Positions 17,868-26,528 of a stretch of 64,000 nt of DNA are shown here, one piece after another; the stretch's first letter is position 1; each line of letters opens with the position of its first letter. The notes beneath the pieces were generated by a model, which did not search any database, had not been told where the DNA came from, and saw only the letters and a list, made by a program, of their open reading frames with translations. Source of the DNA: an uncultured bacterium (lineage in GTDB: Bacteria; Actinomycetota; Coriobacteriia; Coriobacteriales; Coriobacteriaceae). The position numbers and the translations under genes were made by a program. Location of the stretch: NCBI GenBank assembly GCA_905214105.1, contig CAJMKK010000001.1, forward strand, positions 248,001 to 312,000. The letters are read 5' to 3'.

Positions 17868-18307
17868 CTGGCGGGTTCGAATCCCTCTGCGATGGGCCCA
17901 AAAAAGAAAGGCCCCCATTGCTGGGAGCCTATCAAATCAGTGGTGGGCGATGAGGGATGTCCGCGTGCGGCTGGCGCCGCCCGCTTCCGCTTCGGGCCTG
18001 CGGCCCTCGCGTGCTGCGCTGGAAAACGCTTCGCGTTTCCTCAGCTCCGCACCCTGTCGGGTTCGAATCCCATGAAATGGGCGCAAACAAAACGGTCCCC
18101 TTGCGAGGACCGTTTCCAATTCAGTGGTGGGCGATGAGGGATGTCGCGTGCGGCTTCGCCGCCCGCTCTCGCTTCGGGCCTGCGGCCCTCGCGTGCTGCG
18201 CTGGAAAACGCTTGCGCGTTTCCTCAGCTCCGCACCCTGTCGGGTTCGAATCCCATGCGCTGGGCCCAAAAAAGAAAGGCTCCCATTGCTGGGAGCCTAT
18301 CAAATCA
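17868..18307. repeat. 184-bp tandem repeat containing tRNA 3' ends
   Basis: The block GTGGTGGGCGATGAGGGA occurs at 17940, 18124 and 18308, exactly 184 bp apart; the last copy belongs to the intact tRNA-Val gene. Each unit also holds GC-rich hairpins, a GGGTTCGAATCCC T-arm-like piece and a terminator-like hairpin. A partial unit occupies 17868-17939. Apparent open frames across this region are mistranslated repeat. Confidence 0.85.
18277..18298 (-). terminator. Terminator of tRNA-Val
   Basis: A nine-base stem AGGCTCCCA/TGGGAGCCT with a TTGC loop is followed on the minus strand by TTTCTTTTTT. Confidence 0.8.
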
Positions 18308-18308
18308 G

Positions 18309-18384
18309 TGGTGGGCGATGAGGGATTCGAACCCCCAGCCTTGTGCGTGTAAAGCACCTGCGCTAACCGTTGCGCCAATCGCCC
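18309..18384 (-). tRNA. tRNA-Val (UAC)
   Basis: A complete cloverleaf can be drawn on the minus strand. The acceptor is GGGCGAT/ATCGCCC, the anticodon loop TTTACAC gives UAC, the T-loop is TTCGAAT, and A-CCA is encoded. A possible extended -10, TGcTATACT, lies just upstream (18395-18400). Confidence 0.93.
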
Positions 18385-18571
18385 GTGCGGAGAGAGTATA
18401 GCAAAACAATCGCCCCATTCACCTCATATCCATTAAAGGTAACTCGCGCGTGTCACAGCGGAGCTGATTCAGTTGAGATTGCCTGAACATTCCGCCCCTC
18501 TTTACGCCCTCGGGTATACTCAAAAGCTACTGATTCGATTTGATGCCCAGCAACAGCAGAGGGGATAGTAT

Positions 18572-20452
18572 ATGTGCGGTTTTGTCGGTTTTGTCGGTGG
18601 GCCGGATAACCAATCCGAGGTGCTCACCAAGATGATGGACCGCATCGTCCATCGCGGTCCCGACATGGGCGGTCAGTTTATCGACGGCCGCGTTGCCCTG
18701 GGCTTCCGCCGCCTGTCGATCCTCGACCTGACCGAGGCCGGCGCTCAGCCCATGGCCAACGAGGACGGCAGCGTCGTCATTGTCTTTAACGGCGAGATCT
18801 ACAACTTCCAAGAACTCCGTTCCGAGCTCGAGGCCAAGGGCTACAAGTTCCACTGCGGCGCCGACACCGAGAGCCTCCTGCACGGCTACGAGGAGTGGGG
18901 CGAGGCCGTTCTCGATCGCCTGCGCGGTATGTACGCCTTCGTCATCTGGGACAAAAAGAAGAACAAGCTTTTTGGCGCCCGCGACATCTTTGGCATCAAG
19001 CCGCTCTACTACTATCCCATGGCCGATGCGGGCGACGGCGCTCCGGGCGTGCTCTTTGGTTCCGAGATCAAGAGCTTCCTGGACTACCCGCACTTCCACA
19101 AGGCGGTCAACAAAAAGGCTCTGCGTCCGTACATGACGCTGCAGTATTCGGCAACCGAGGAGACCTTCTTCGAGGGTGTCTACAAGCTGCCGCCGGCGCA
19201 CTACTTTACCGTCGATATCCCGACCGGCAAGATGAACATCGAGCGTTACTGGGATTGCGATTACTCTGCCGTCGAGAAGCCGTTCGAAGAGTATGTCGAT
19301 GAGCTGGACGAGGTCGTGCACGAGAGCGTCGAGGCCCATCGCATCGCCGACGTCAAGGTCGCGTCGTTCCTCTCCGGTGGCGTCGACTCCAGCTACATCG
19401 CCGCTTGCCTCATGCCCGACAAGACCTTCTCGGTGGGCTTTGACTACAAGAACTTCAACGAGACCAACTACGCCAAGGAGCTTTCCGATAAGCTCGGCGT
19501 CGAAAACGTTCGCAAGATGATTACCGCCGACGAGTTCTTCGGTGCGCTCGAGGACATCCAGTATCACATGGACGAGCCGCAGTCCAACCTGTCTTCCGTG
19601 CCGCTGTGGTTCTTGGCCGAGATGGCCCGCAAGGACGTCACCGTGGTGCTTTCGGGCGAAGGCGCCGACGAACTCTTTGGCGGCTACGCCTACTACGAGG
19701 ATACGGTCCCGGTGCGCAAGTACAAAAAGATGGTGCCGCTGCCCGTCCGTCGCGCGCTCGGTAACCTGGCGCTGCATATGCCGTACTTCAAGGGACATAA
19801 CTTCCTGGTCAAGGGTGCCGAGATCCCCGAGAAGTCGTTCCTGGGACAGGCTCTGGTATGGCCGGAGCGCGAGGTCGACGACGTGCTCAAGCCCGAGTAC
19901 AACACCGGCGATGGTGCCTTCGAGCTTGCCGCTCCCATCTATGCGCGCGTGAAGGGTCAGCCCGAGCTGGTCAAGAAGCAGTACCTGGACATGAACATGT
20001 GGCTCCCGGGCGACATTCTGCTCAAGGCCGACAAGATGTGCATGGCACACTCACTGGAGCTGCGCGTGCCCTTCCTGGACCGCAAAGTCATGGAGTTCGC
20101 CGAGCACATTCCCGATCGCTACCGCATCAACGAGAACGGCAACAAGCAGGTACTCCGCCACGCTGCCAACAAGTCGCTGCCCGATGAGTGGGCCACCCGT
20201 CCCAAGGTGGGCTTCCCGGTGCCGATTGTCTACTGGCTGCGCGAGCAAAAGTGGTACGACTATGTCAAGGAGTACTTCACCGCGCCGTGGGCAAGCGAGT
20301 TCTTCGATACCGACGAGCTCATGCGCCTGCTCGATCTGCACTTTGCGGGCAAGGGCGATTTCCAGCGCAAGATCTATACGCCGCTCGTGTTCCTAGTGTG
20401 GTACAAGCGCTTCTTTATCGACGAGGGCCAGCCTTCTGTTCAGGCTGCCTAG
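18572..20452 (+). CDS. asnB: Asparagine synthase (glutamine-hydrolysing)
   Basis: This 626-residue enzyme has an N-terminal class-II glutaminase domain in which Cys2 (after Met1) is the nucleophile. The C-terminal synthetase domain has the PP-loop SFLSGGVDSS and LSGEGADELFGGY. It transfers glutamine amide nitrogen to aspartate with ATP. The start is fixed by the need for Cys2. An extended -10, GGTATACT, lies at 18513-18520. The gene stands alone and is closed by its own terminator. Confidence 0.95.
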   Translation: MCGFVGFVGGPDNQSEVLTKMMDRIVHRGPDMGGQFIDGRVALGFRRLSILDLTEAGAQPMANEDGSVVIVFNGEIYNFQELRSELEAKGYKFHCGADTESLLHGYEEWGEAVLDRLRGMYAFVIWDKKKNKLFGARDIFGIKPLYYYPMADAGDGAPGVLFGSEIKSFLDYPHFHKAVNKKALRPYMTLQYSATEETFFEGVYKLPPAHYFTVDIPTGKMNIERYWDCDYSAVEKPFEEYVDELDEVVHESVEAHRIADVKVASFLSGGVDSSYIAACLMPDKTFSVGFDYKNFNETNYAKELSDKLGVENVRKMITADEFFGALEDIQYHMDEPQSNLSSVPLWFLAEMARKDVTVVLSGEGADELFGGYAYYEDTVPVRKYKKMVPLPVRRALGNLALHMPYFKGHNFLVKGAEIPEKSFLGQALVWPEREVDDVLKPEYNTGDGAFELAAPIYARVKGQPELVKKQYLDMNMWLPGDILLKADKMCMAHSLELRVPFLDRKVMEFAEHIPDRYRINENGNKQVLRHAANKSLPDEWATRPKVGFPVPIVYWLREQKWYDYVKEYFTAPWASEFFDTDELMRLLDLHFAGKGDFQRKIYTPLVFLVWYKRFFIDEGQPSVQAA

Positions 20453-20477
20453 CCTCGGCTTACGAACGCCTGCGCGT

Positions 20478-20499
20478 AACGGCTCCTCCGGGAGCCGTT
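20478..20499 (+). terminator. Terminator of asnB
   Basis: A nine-base perfect stem AACGGCTCC/GGAGCCGTT with a TCCG tetraloop is followed by TTTG. Confidence 0.88.
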
Positions 20500-20564
20500 T
20501 TTGCGTGGGTGCGTTTCAGTTACTATAAAAACCGTCCCTGCCAAATGGCTGAGAAAGGTGAAAG

Positions 20565-22127
20565 ATGCACCATTCGGATTCCGCGACCGTGACCACGGTC
20601 GATACGCTTGCCAAGCTGCTCGATGTGTGCGGCGAGCTGCGCGCATCAGAGCAGGTTGACGAGCGTGCCGTGACCGGCTGCTCGTTTGATTCGCGCGCGG
20701 TCTCGGCAGGTGACGTGTTCTTCTGCAAAGGTGCTGCCTTTAAGCCCGCGTTTTTGCGCATGGCGCTCGATGCGGGCGCCGTCGCATTTGTGTGCGAGGA
20801 GTCGCTGGTCGAGTCTCTGGAGCCGCTGGCGCAGGAGAGCGGTGCTGCGATGCTGGTCGTGGACAGCGTTCGCACGGCCATGGCCTTGTTGCCGCCGGAG
20901 GTCTACGACCGTCCCGACCACGACGTCAAGATCGTGGGCATCACCGGCACCAAGGGAAAGACCACGGCCGCTTTTATGCTCCAGTCCATCATCAAGGCGG
21001 CGGGCGAGTCCTGCGGCATGATCGGCTCGGTGAGTACCGACGATGGTATCGAGTGCTACGAGAGCACCAACACCACGCCCGAGGCCCCCGAGGTTTGGCG
21101 CCATATCGCCAACTGCCGCACGTCCGGTCGCCAGTCCATGGTCATGGAGGTCTCGAGCCAAGCGCTCAAGTACCAACGCGTCGAGAATCTGCCGTTTGAC
21201 GTGGCGTGCTTCCTCAACATCGGCCGTGACCACATCTCACCGATTGAACACCCCACGTTTGAGGATTATTTTGAGAGCAAACTCAGGATCTTTGACCAGG
21301 CAAAGACCGCCGTGGTGAATCTGGGCATCGAAGAGGTCGACCGTGTGCTGGAGGCAGCGTCGACGGCCGAGCGCTTGGTGACCGTTGGCGTCGAGCATCC
21401 CGAGGCAAGCCTGTGGGCGAGCGATGTACGCATGGTCGGCTTTAGCATCGAGTTCAACTTGCATGGCCTGTGTGCCGACGAGTCCGAGGCGGGGGAGAAG
21501 ATCCTGCTGGGCATCGCGGGAGACTTTAACGTGGAGAACGCGCTGGTCGCTATCGCCGCCGCGCGCGAGATCGGCATCGGTATCGAGGCCATCAAGAAGG
21601 GCCTCTCCAAACTGCGTGTGCCGGGCCGTATGGAGGTCGTGGAGTCGAAGGACGGCCGCGTGATTTGTGTCGTCGACTACGCGCACAACCAGCTTTCGTT
21701 CCGCTCGCTTTTCTCGTCGGTTAAGCGCGCGTTTCCCGCTAGTCCCGTCATTGCGCTGTTTGGCGCTGCCGGCGGCAAGGCGCAGGAGCGTCGCGAGCAG
21801 CTTCCGCGCGAGGCCGCACCATATTCCGACCTGATGATCTTTGCCAACGAGGATCCAGCTCACGAGGACCCGATGAAGGTCTGTCGCGAGCTTGCCGAGC
21901 ATGTTCCCGACGATACGCCGAACAAGATCATCCTCGATCGCGAAGCCGCTGTGCATGCGGCGTTCAAGGCGGCGCGCGAGGAGTACGTCAACCCCGATGC
22001 TCCCACCATTGTCTTGCTGCTGGCGAAGGGTGACGAGGAGCTCATGCATGTGGGCGACGAGTTCGTGCCCATCGAGAGCGACCTTTCGCTGGCCAATCGC
22101 CTGATCGATGTTACCCAGTTTGACTAA
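20565..22127 (+). CDS. murE: MurE-type UDP-N-acetylmuramoyl-tripeptide synthetase
   Basis: This 520-residue Mur ligase has an N-terminal UDP-sugar domain (TGCSFDSRAVSAGDVFFC), the ATP loop GITGTKGKTT, and YESTNTTPEAPEVW with MEVSSQALKYQRV in the centre. The C-terminal domain contains VVDYAHNQ. MurE adds the third amino acid to the peptidoglycan stem peptide. The DNPR motif that marks diaminopimelate-adding enzymes is replaced by NEDPAHEDP, so the added residue may not be meso-diaminopimelate. The start is GAAAGGTGAAAG plus ATG. Confidence 0.88.
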   Translation: MHHSDSATVTTVDTLAKLLDVCGELRASEQVDERAVTGCSFDSRAVSAGDVFFCKGAAFKPAFLRMALDAGAVAFVCEESLVESLEPLAQESGAAMLVVDSVRTAMALLPPEVYDRPDHDVKIVGITGTKGKTTAAFMLQSIIKAAGESCGMIGSVSTDDGIECYESTNTTPEAPEVWRHIANCRTSGRQSMVMEVSSQALKYQRVENLPFDVACFLNIGRDHISPIEHPTFEDYFESKLRIFDQAKTAVVNLGIEEVDRVLEAASTAERLVTVGVEHPEASLWASDVRMVGFSIEFNLHGLCADESEAGEKILLGIAGDFNVENALVAIAAAREIGIGIEAIKKGLSKLRVPGRMEVVESKDGRVICVVDYAHNQLSFRSLFSSVKRAFPASPVIALFGAAGGKAQERREQLPREAAPYSDLMIFANEDPAHEDPMKVCRELAEHVPDDTPNKIILDREAAVHAAFKAAREEYVNPDAPTIVLLLAKGDEELMHVGDEFVPIESDLSLANRLIDVTQFD

Positions 22128-22234
22128 TGAACCATGATGGCGGCGGCGCCCTGAGTGCGCTGTCGCCATAAGCGTGTTCCCTCAATCAAAACATGCCGTC
22201 CAAGTCCAAACCCTTCTACGTAAACGGAGTAACC

Positions 22235-23146
22235 ATGTCCCACAATACCCTGCCGACCGTCGCTGAGCTTTCGGGCGAGATGCGCGAGCGCTTGGCCAAG
22301 GTCAAGTACGTCTTTACCGACCTGGATGCCACGATGCTCGCACCCGGCTCGTGCGTGCTGCGCGACAACGACGGCAACCCCTCGACCAAACTCGTCGAGG
22401 CCGTCGTGGCGCTCGCTCGCGCTGGTATTCAGGTGGTTCCCACCTCGGGCCGCAACCGTACCATGATCCACGAGGACGCGCGCGTGCTCGGTCTCAACTC
22501 CTACATCGGCGAGATGGGCGGCCTGGTCATGTACGACCTCAAAGCCAACGATTGGGAGTATCTGACCGGCGACATGCCCTACGACTCCTCTTGCGGCCTC
22601 ACGCCGCACCAGGTGATCGAGCAGACCGGCGTGTGCGAGAAGATCCTCGCCCGCTGGCCGCACAAGATCGAGTATCACAACGACATGTCGACCGGCTACA
22701 AATACCGTGAGGTCACCGTCGGCATGCGCGGCGATGTGCCCGACGATGAGGTTCAGGCCATCCTGGACGAGGCCGGCTGCGGTCTGATCTGGGCTTGCAA
22801 CGGCCATCTGACTCACCTGTCCAAGCCGACGACGCTCGAGCTCGATCGCGTCGAGGACGGTCGCTCATTCAACATCAACCCCGCGGGTCTCAACAAGGGC
22901 GTTGCCATCGCGCGCTTCTGCGAGCACCTGGGGATCGAGCGCGAGGAGACGCTCGCGCTCGGCGATTCCGAGTCCGACTTCTACATGGCCGATCACGTGG
23001 GCACGTTCTGCCTGGTCGAGAATGGCCTGACGAGCGCCGGCGCGCCCGAGTTCCTGGCTGCTTGCGAGAACGCTTTCGTTACGCGCGGCAAAATTGTCGA
23101 CGGTTGGGCGGCGACGGCAGAGCTGCTGGTCGCGGCGCGTTCGTAG
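22235..23146 (+). CDS. HAD-superfamily (IIB, Cof-like) phosphatase
   Basis: This 303-residue protein has HAD motif I FTDLDATML (nucleophile Asp plus acid/base Asp), motif II VPTSGRNRTMI, and motif IV LALGDSESDFYMAD. The large cap between them fits class IIB sugar-phosphate phosphatases. Substrate is unknown; the pattern is close to mannosyl-3-phosphoglycerate or phosphoglycolate phosphatases. ATG 22235 follows AAACGGAG; an in-frame ATG at 22193 has no ribosome binding site. It sits between two peptidoglycan genes. Confidence 0.85.
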   Translation: MSHNTLPTVAELSGEMRERLAKVKYVFTDLDATMLAPGSCVLRDNDGNPSTKLVEAVVALARAGIQVVPTSGRNRTMIHEDARVLGLNSYIGEMGGLVMYDLKANDWEYLTGDMPYDSSCGLTPHQVIEQTGVCEKILARWPHKIEYHNDMSTGYKYREVTVGMRGDVPDDEVQAILDEAGCGLIWACNGHLTHLSKPTTLELDRVEDGRSFNINPAGLNKGVAIARFCEHLGIEREETLALGDSESDFYMADHVGTFCLVENGLTSAGAPEFLAACENAFVTRGKIVDGWAATAELLVAARS

Positions 23147-23197
23147 CGCGGCGCCGCCGCACTTGGACATGTCTTTTCGAGAGAGACTGGTGAGGTA

Positions 23198-24082
23198 ATG
23201 TCCGATATCGAGAATCCGGCAGGCGACACGCGCCCGATTGGCGTGTTCGATTCTGGTTTGGGCGGTCTGACGGTTGCGCGCGCCATCGCGACGGCGCTGC
23301 CGCACGAGTCCGTCTACTACTTTGGCGACACCAAACGCTGCCCCTACGGCACGCGCACCGAGGATGAGGTGCGCTCGTTTGCGTTGCAGGCGGGTCGTTG
23401 GCTTTCGAAGCACGACGTCAAGATTATGGTCATCGCCTGCAATACGGCGACTGCTGCGGCCTTGCGTCTGGCCCAGCAGGTGCTCGACGTTCCTGTGATC
23501 GGCGTGATCGCGCCGGGTGCCCGTGCGGCAATCAACAGCACCCGCACGCGCCGGGTGGGCGTGCTCGCCACCAACCTCACTATTCGCTCGGGCGCCTACA
23601 CGCGCGCCATTCAGGATCTAGATGCCGGCGTCGATGTATACGGCTGTCCTGCCTCGAGCTTTGTCGAGGTTGTCGAACACGAGCTCGCCTCGGGTGCACA
23701 TCTGCAGGAACAGTGGCTTGAGAACGAGGACATCTTCGATACGCCTGCCGTGCGTGCGCTGGTGGGTGCCACGGTTGAGCCGCTGCGCGACCACGGTATC
23801 GATACCGTGGTGCTCGGCTGTACACATTTTCCGCTGTTGGTGGGACCTATCCGCCATGCGCTGGGGCCTGGGGTGCGCGTCGTGAGTTCCGCCGAGGAGA
23901 CCACGTGCGAGCTGACCGATATCCTCACGCGCCGCGAGCAGCTGGCGGGCGACGCCGCCGAGCCGCAGCATCGTTTTGCCACGACGGCCGATAACATTGC
24001 CGAGTTTGCGGTGGCGGGCAGCTTTATCTTTGGTCAGCCGCTCAAGAGCATCGAACATATCGATATCGATGAGCTGAAATAG
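23198..24082 (+). CDS. murI: Glutamate racemase
   Basis: This 294-residue enzyme supplies D-glutamate for peptidoglycan. Family motifs are clear: IGVFDSGLGGLTVARA, the first catalytic cysteine in VIACNTATAAAL, and the second in VVLGCTHFPLL. Length is slightly above the usual 265-285. GGTGAGGT precedes ATG 23198. It lies downstream of murE and the HAD gene on the same strand and before rph, an order with rdgB that is common in Gram-positives. Confidence 0.96.
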   Translation: MSDIENPAGDTRPIGVFDSGLGGLTVARAIATALPHESVYYFGDTKRCPYGTRTEDEVRSFALQAGRWLSKHDVKIMVIACNTATAAALRLAQQVLDVPVIGVIAPGARAAINSTRTRRVGVLATNLTIRSGAYTRAIQDLDAGVDVYGCPASSFVEVVEHELASGAHLQEQWLENEDIFDTPAVRALVGATVEPLRDHGIDTVVLGCTHFPLLVGPIRHALGPGVRVVSSAEETTCELTDILTRREQLAGDAAEPQHRFATTADNIAEFAVAGSFIFGQPLKSIEHIDIDELK

Positions 24083-24136
24083 ATGTAAGGCAGCCGCCAA
24101 AGCCTTCGCCTCATCTTTTGCCGAAAGGATATTTCT

Positions 24137-24862
24137 ATGGAGTACATGCAGGTCAACCGCGCCAACGGTCGCGCCGCCAACGAGTTGCGCCCCGTTAAGC
24201 TCACCCGTGGCGTCATGAAGCACGCTCACGGCTCGTGTCTGGCCGAGTTCGGTGACACGCGCGTGCTGTGCGCCGCCACTATCGAGGAGGGCGTGCCGGG
24301 CTGGCGAAAGGGAGCTAAGGCCGGCTGGGTGACCGCGGAATACGCCATGCTGCCGGCGTCGACCGGCAAGCGCTGCAAGCGCGAGCACGCCAACCGCAAG
24401 GGCCGCTCCATGGAGATCGAGCGCCTCATTGGCCGCAGCCTGCGTACCGTCGTCAACATGAAGGCGCTCGGCGAGTACACCGTCACCGTCGACTGCGATG
24501 TGATTCAGGCCGATGGCGGCACGCGTACAGCGAGCATCACCGGTGCCTGGGTGGCGCTGCACGACGCCCTCGCCATGTGGGTCGAGGCGGGCAAGATCGA
24601 GCGCATCCCGCTTATCGGCCAGGTGGCTGCCATCTCCATGGGCGTTGTCGACGGCAACACTCTGCTCGACTTGGATTATTCCGAGGACAGCCATGCCGAG
24701 GTCGACATGAACCTCGTCGCCACCGACACTGGTGAGATGATCGAGCTCCAGGGCACTGGCGAGCAGGCGCCCTTCGACCGCAAACGCCTCAACGCCCTGC
24801 TCGACCTGGGCGACAAGGGTATCGCCGAGCTCATCGAGCTCCAGCGCCAAGCCCTCGCCTAA
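24137..24862 (+). CDS. rph: Ribonuclease PH
   Basis: This 241-residue phosphorolytic 3'-to-5' exoribonuclease trims tRNA 3' ends. Conserved segments are RPVKLTRG, the phosphate-binding [14 protein letters not shown] region, and [20 protein letters not shown] with the catalytic aspartates. GAAAGGATA lies before ATG 24137. Its stop codon forms the first bases of a 12-bp perfect hairpin with a GGGACAGG loop. It precedes rdgB. Confidence 0.96.
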   Translation: MEYMQVNRANGRAANELRPVKLTRGVMKHAHGSCLAEFGDTRVLCAATIEEGVPGWRKGAKAGWVTAEYAMLPASTGKRCKREHANRKGRSMEIERLIGRSLRTVVNMKALGEYTVTVDCDVIQADGGTRTASITGAWVALHDALAMWVEAGKIERIPLIGQVAAISMGVVDGNTLLDLDYSEDSHAEVDMNLVATDTGEMIELQGTGEQAPFDRKRLNALLDLGDKGIAELIELQRQALA

Positions 24863-24897
24863 CCTACCAAAAAGGGACAGGTTTATTTTGGTAGGTT
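24861..24897 (+). repeat. Stop-codon-anchored GGGACAGG hairpin, copy A
   Basis: A perfect 12-bp stem AACCTACCAAAA/TTTTGGTAGGTT encloses AAGGGACAGGTTTA. The left arm starts inside the rph stop codon. The tail TTTTATCTG makes it a plausible terminator. It is nearly identical to the hairpin at 61691-61727. Confidence 0.85.
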
Positions 24898-25007
24898 TTA
24901 TCTGGGAAAACGTCGAAGTATAAGACTGCCGTTGATTGAGAGGGGAGAGAGGCCGAGGTCCTCGTCGTCCTCAACACGGCATTGCTATAGAGACAAGGAG
25001 GCCAGCT

Positions 25008-25649
25008 ATGGCACTTGAGAAGATTGACATCGACACCCTCGACCCGGCGGCGACCATCGTCGTGGCAACCGGCAACGCCCATAAGCTCACCGAGATCGAG
25101 GTCATTTTGGGCAAGGTCATGCCCGAGGTACGCTTTGTGGCGCTCGGTCAGCTGGGCGATTTTGAGGACCCCGAGGAAAACGGCACGACGTTTTTGGAGA
25201 ACGCCATCATCAAGGCGCAGGCTGCGGTCGAGGAGACGGGGCTCATGGCCATTGCCGACGATTCGGGCTTGGTCGTTGATGCCCTGGACGGCGAGCCGGG
25301 CGTGTATAGCGCACGCTATGCGGGCGTTCACGGTGACGATGCCGCCAACAATGCCAAGCTGCTCGTGAATCTGGAGGGCGTGGCCGACGAGGACCGCACT
25401 GCGCGCTTTATGAGCGTCGTCGCGCTCATCGACACGGACGGTTTGGTCACCTATGGTGAGGGCGCCTGCGAGGGCGTTATCGCGCACGAGGGCCGCGGTG
25501 ATCACGGCTTTGGCTACGACCCGCTGTTCCTGCCGGTCGACACGCCGGGCAAGACCATGGCCGAGCTGACGGCGGACGAGAAGAACGCCATCAGTCATCG
25601 ATTCCATGCGCTCGAGCACCTATCCGCCAAACTGACGGGCGAGGAGTAG
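25008..25649 (+). CDS. rdgB: XTP/dITP pyrophosphatase (RdgB/HAM1 family)
   Basis: This 213-residue house-cleaning enzyme hydrolyses non-canonical purine triphosphates to monophosphates. Motifs: VVATGNAHKLTEIE (substrate loop), FLENAIIKAQAAVEET, AIADDSGLVVDAL, GVYSARYAG and HGFGYDPLFL. The N-terminus is about 15 residues longer than usual before VATGN. ATG 25008 follows CAAGGAGG. It ends 3 bp before dtd. Confidence 0.95.
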   Translation: MALEKIDIDTLDPAATIVVATGNAHKLTEIEVILGKVMPEVRFVALGQLGDFEDPEENGTTFLENAIIKAQAAVEETGLMAIADDSGLVVDALDGEPGVYSARYAGVHGDDAANNAKLLVNLEGVADEDRTARFMSVVALIDTDGLVTYGEGACEGVIAHEGRGDHGFGYDPLFLPVDTPGKTMAELTADEKNAISHRFHALEHLSAKLTGEE

Positions 25650-25652
25650 ACC

Positions 25653-26099
25653 GTGCGTGCGGTGGTGCAGCGCGTGCTCAATGCCGGCGTGACAGTCGAC
25701 GGCGAGTGCGTGGGCAAAATTGGGCGCGGCTATCTGGTGCTGCTGGGCGTGGGCCATGGCGACACGCGCGCCGAGGCCGATAAGCTGTGGGGCAAGCTCC
25801 GGGGCTTGCGCATTAACGAGGACGAGAACGGCAAGACCAACCTGGCGCTTGCCGATGTCGACGGCGAGGTTCTTGTGGTGTCGCAGTTCACGCTGTTCGC
25901 CGATTGCCGTCACGGCCGCCGTCCATCGTTTACGGATGCCGGCGCCCCCGATGTCGCCAACGAGCTCTACGAGTACTTCCTGACGCTTGTGCGCGAGGAC
26001 GTCGAGCACGTAGCGCATGGCATCTTCGGCGCCGACATGAAGGTCGACCTCGTCAACGACGGTCCATTCACCATCGTTCTGGACACAGACAATCTGTAA
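25653..26099 (+). CDS. dtd: D-aminoacyl-tRNA deacylase
   Basis: This 148-residue protein removes D-amino acids (and glycine mischarged on tRNA-Ala) from tRNA. The start GTG gives the canonical MRAVVQRV. The active-site motif SQFTLFAD and the C-terminal cross-subunit motif NDGPFT are present, though Dtd usually has a GxPxT-like NxGPxT here. GAGGAG overlaps the end of rdgB. The stop codon is again the first base of a hairpin with a GGACGGGG core. Confidence 0.95.
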   Translation: MRAVVQRVLNAGVTVDGECVGKIGRGYLVLLGVGHGDTRAEADKLWGKLRGLRINEDENGKTNLALADVDGEVLVVSQFTLFADCRHGRRPSFTDAGAPDVANELYEYFLTLVREDVEHVAHGIFGADMKVDLVNDGPFTIVLDTDNL

Positions 26100-26134
26100 G
26101 TAGTCAATTTTGGACGGGGCTTATTTAGCTACTT
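26098..26134 (+). repeat. Stop-codon-anchored hairpin after dtd
   Basis: AAGTAG pairs with CTACTT, with weaker inner pairing and TTTTGGACGGGGCTTATTT in the loop. It begins inside the TAA of dtd. Confidence 0.6.
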
Positions 26135-26229
26135 GCGTATAGCGGCAACAGGGTGCTATAGTATTAGAGTTTTGTCTATCTTAGGGGTATTATCCCCTTT
26201 TTGAATTGCACCTTCTGGAGGCCCTGTTC

Positions 26230-26526
26230 ATGGAAGAGATGGAAGTCAATCACGTCGACGACATCCACGAGAAGCTGACCGATATGGTGGGCGATCGCGT
26301 TAAGGTTAAGGCCAACATGGGCCGCACCCGCGTCGTCGAGCGCATGGGCACCATCAGGAGCGTCCATCCGGCAGTCTTTATCGTCGAGGTCGACGAGCGC
26401 CGTGGCCGCAAGTCGCGTCAGTCCTACCAGTATATTGATGTTCTCACCGGCCAGGTCGAGCTGTTCGACCCCGAGAGCGGCGAGCACATTTTTACCCCGC
26501 TCGGCAATCAGCTCGAGGAGCACTAG
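26230..26526 (+). CDS. veg: Veg family protein
   Basis: This 98-residue protein matches Veg, a small protein found upstream of ispE in Bacillus and relatives and linked there to biofilm gene control. The segment LTDMVGDRVKVKANMGRTR and the SYQYIDVLTGQVEL C-terminal part are characteristic. ATG 26230 follows CTGGAGG. It ends 2 bp before ispE, the same order as in Firmicutes. It is longer than Bacillus Veg by about ten residues. Confidence 0.85.
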   Translation: MEEMEVNHVDDIHEKLTDMVGDRVKVKANMGRTRVVERMGTIRSVHPAVFIVEVDERRGRKSRQSYQYIDVLTGQVELFDPESGEHIFTPLGNQLEEH

Positions 26527-26528
26527 CG

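Noticed and set aside
17841..18401. Open frames across the tRNA-Val repeat region
   Set aside because: They translate T-arm and terminator repeats in several frames, with no ribosome binding site.
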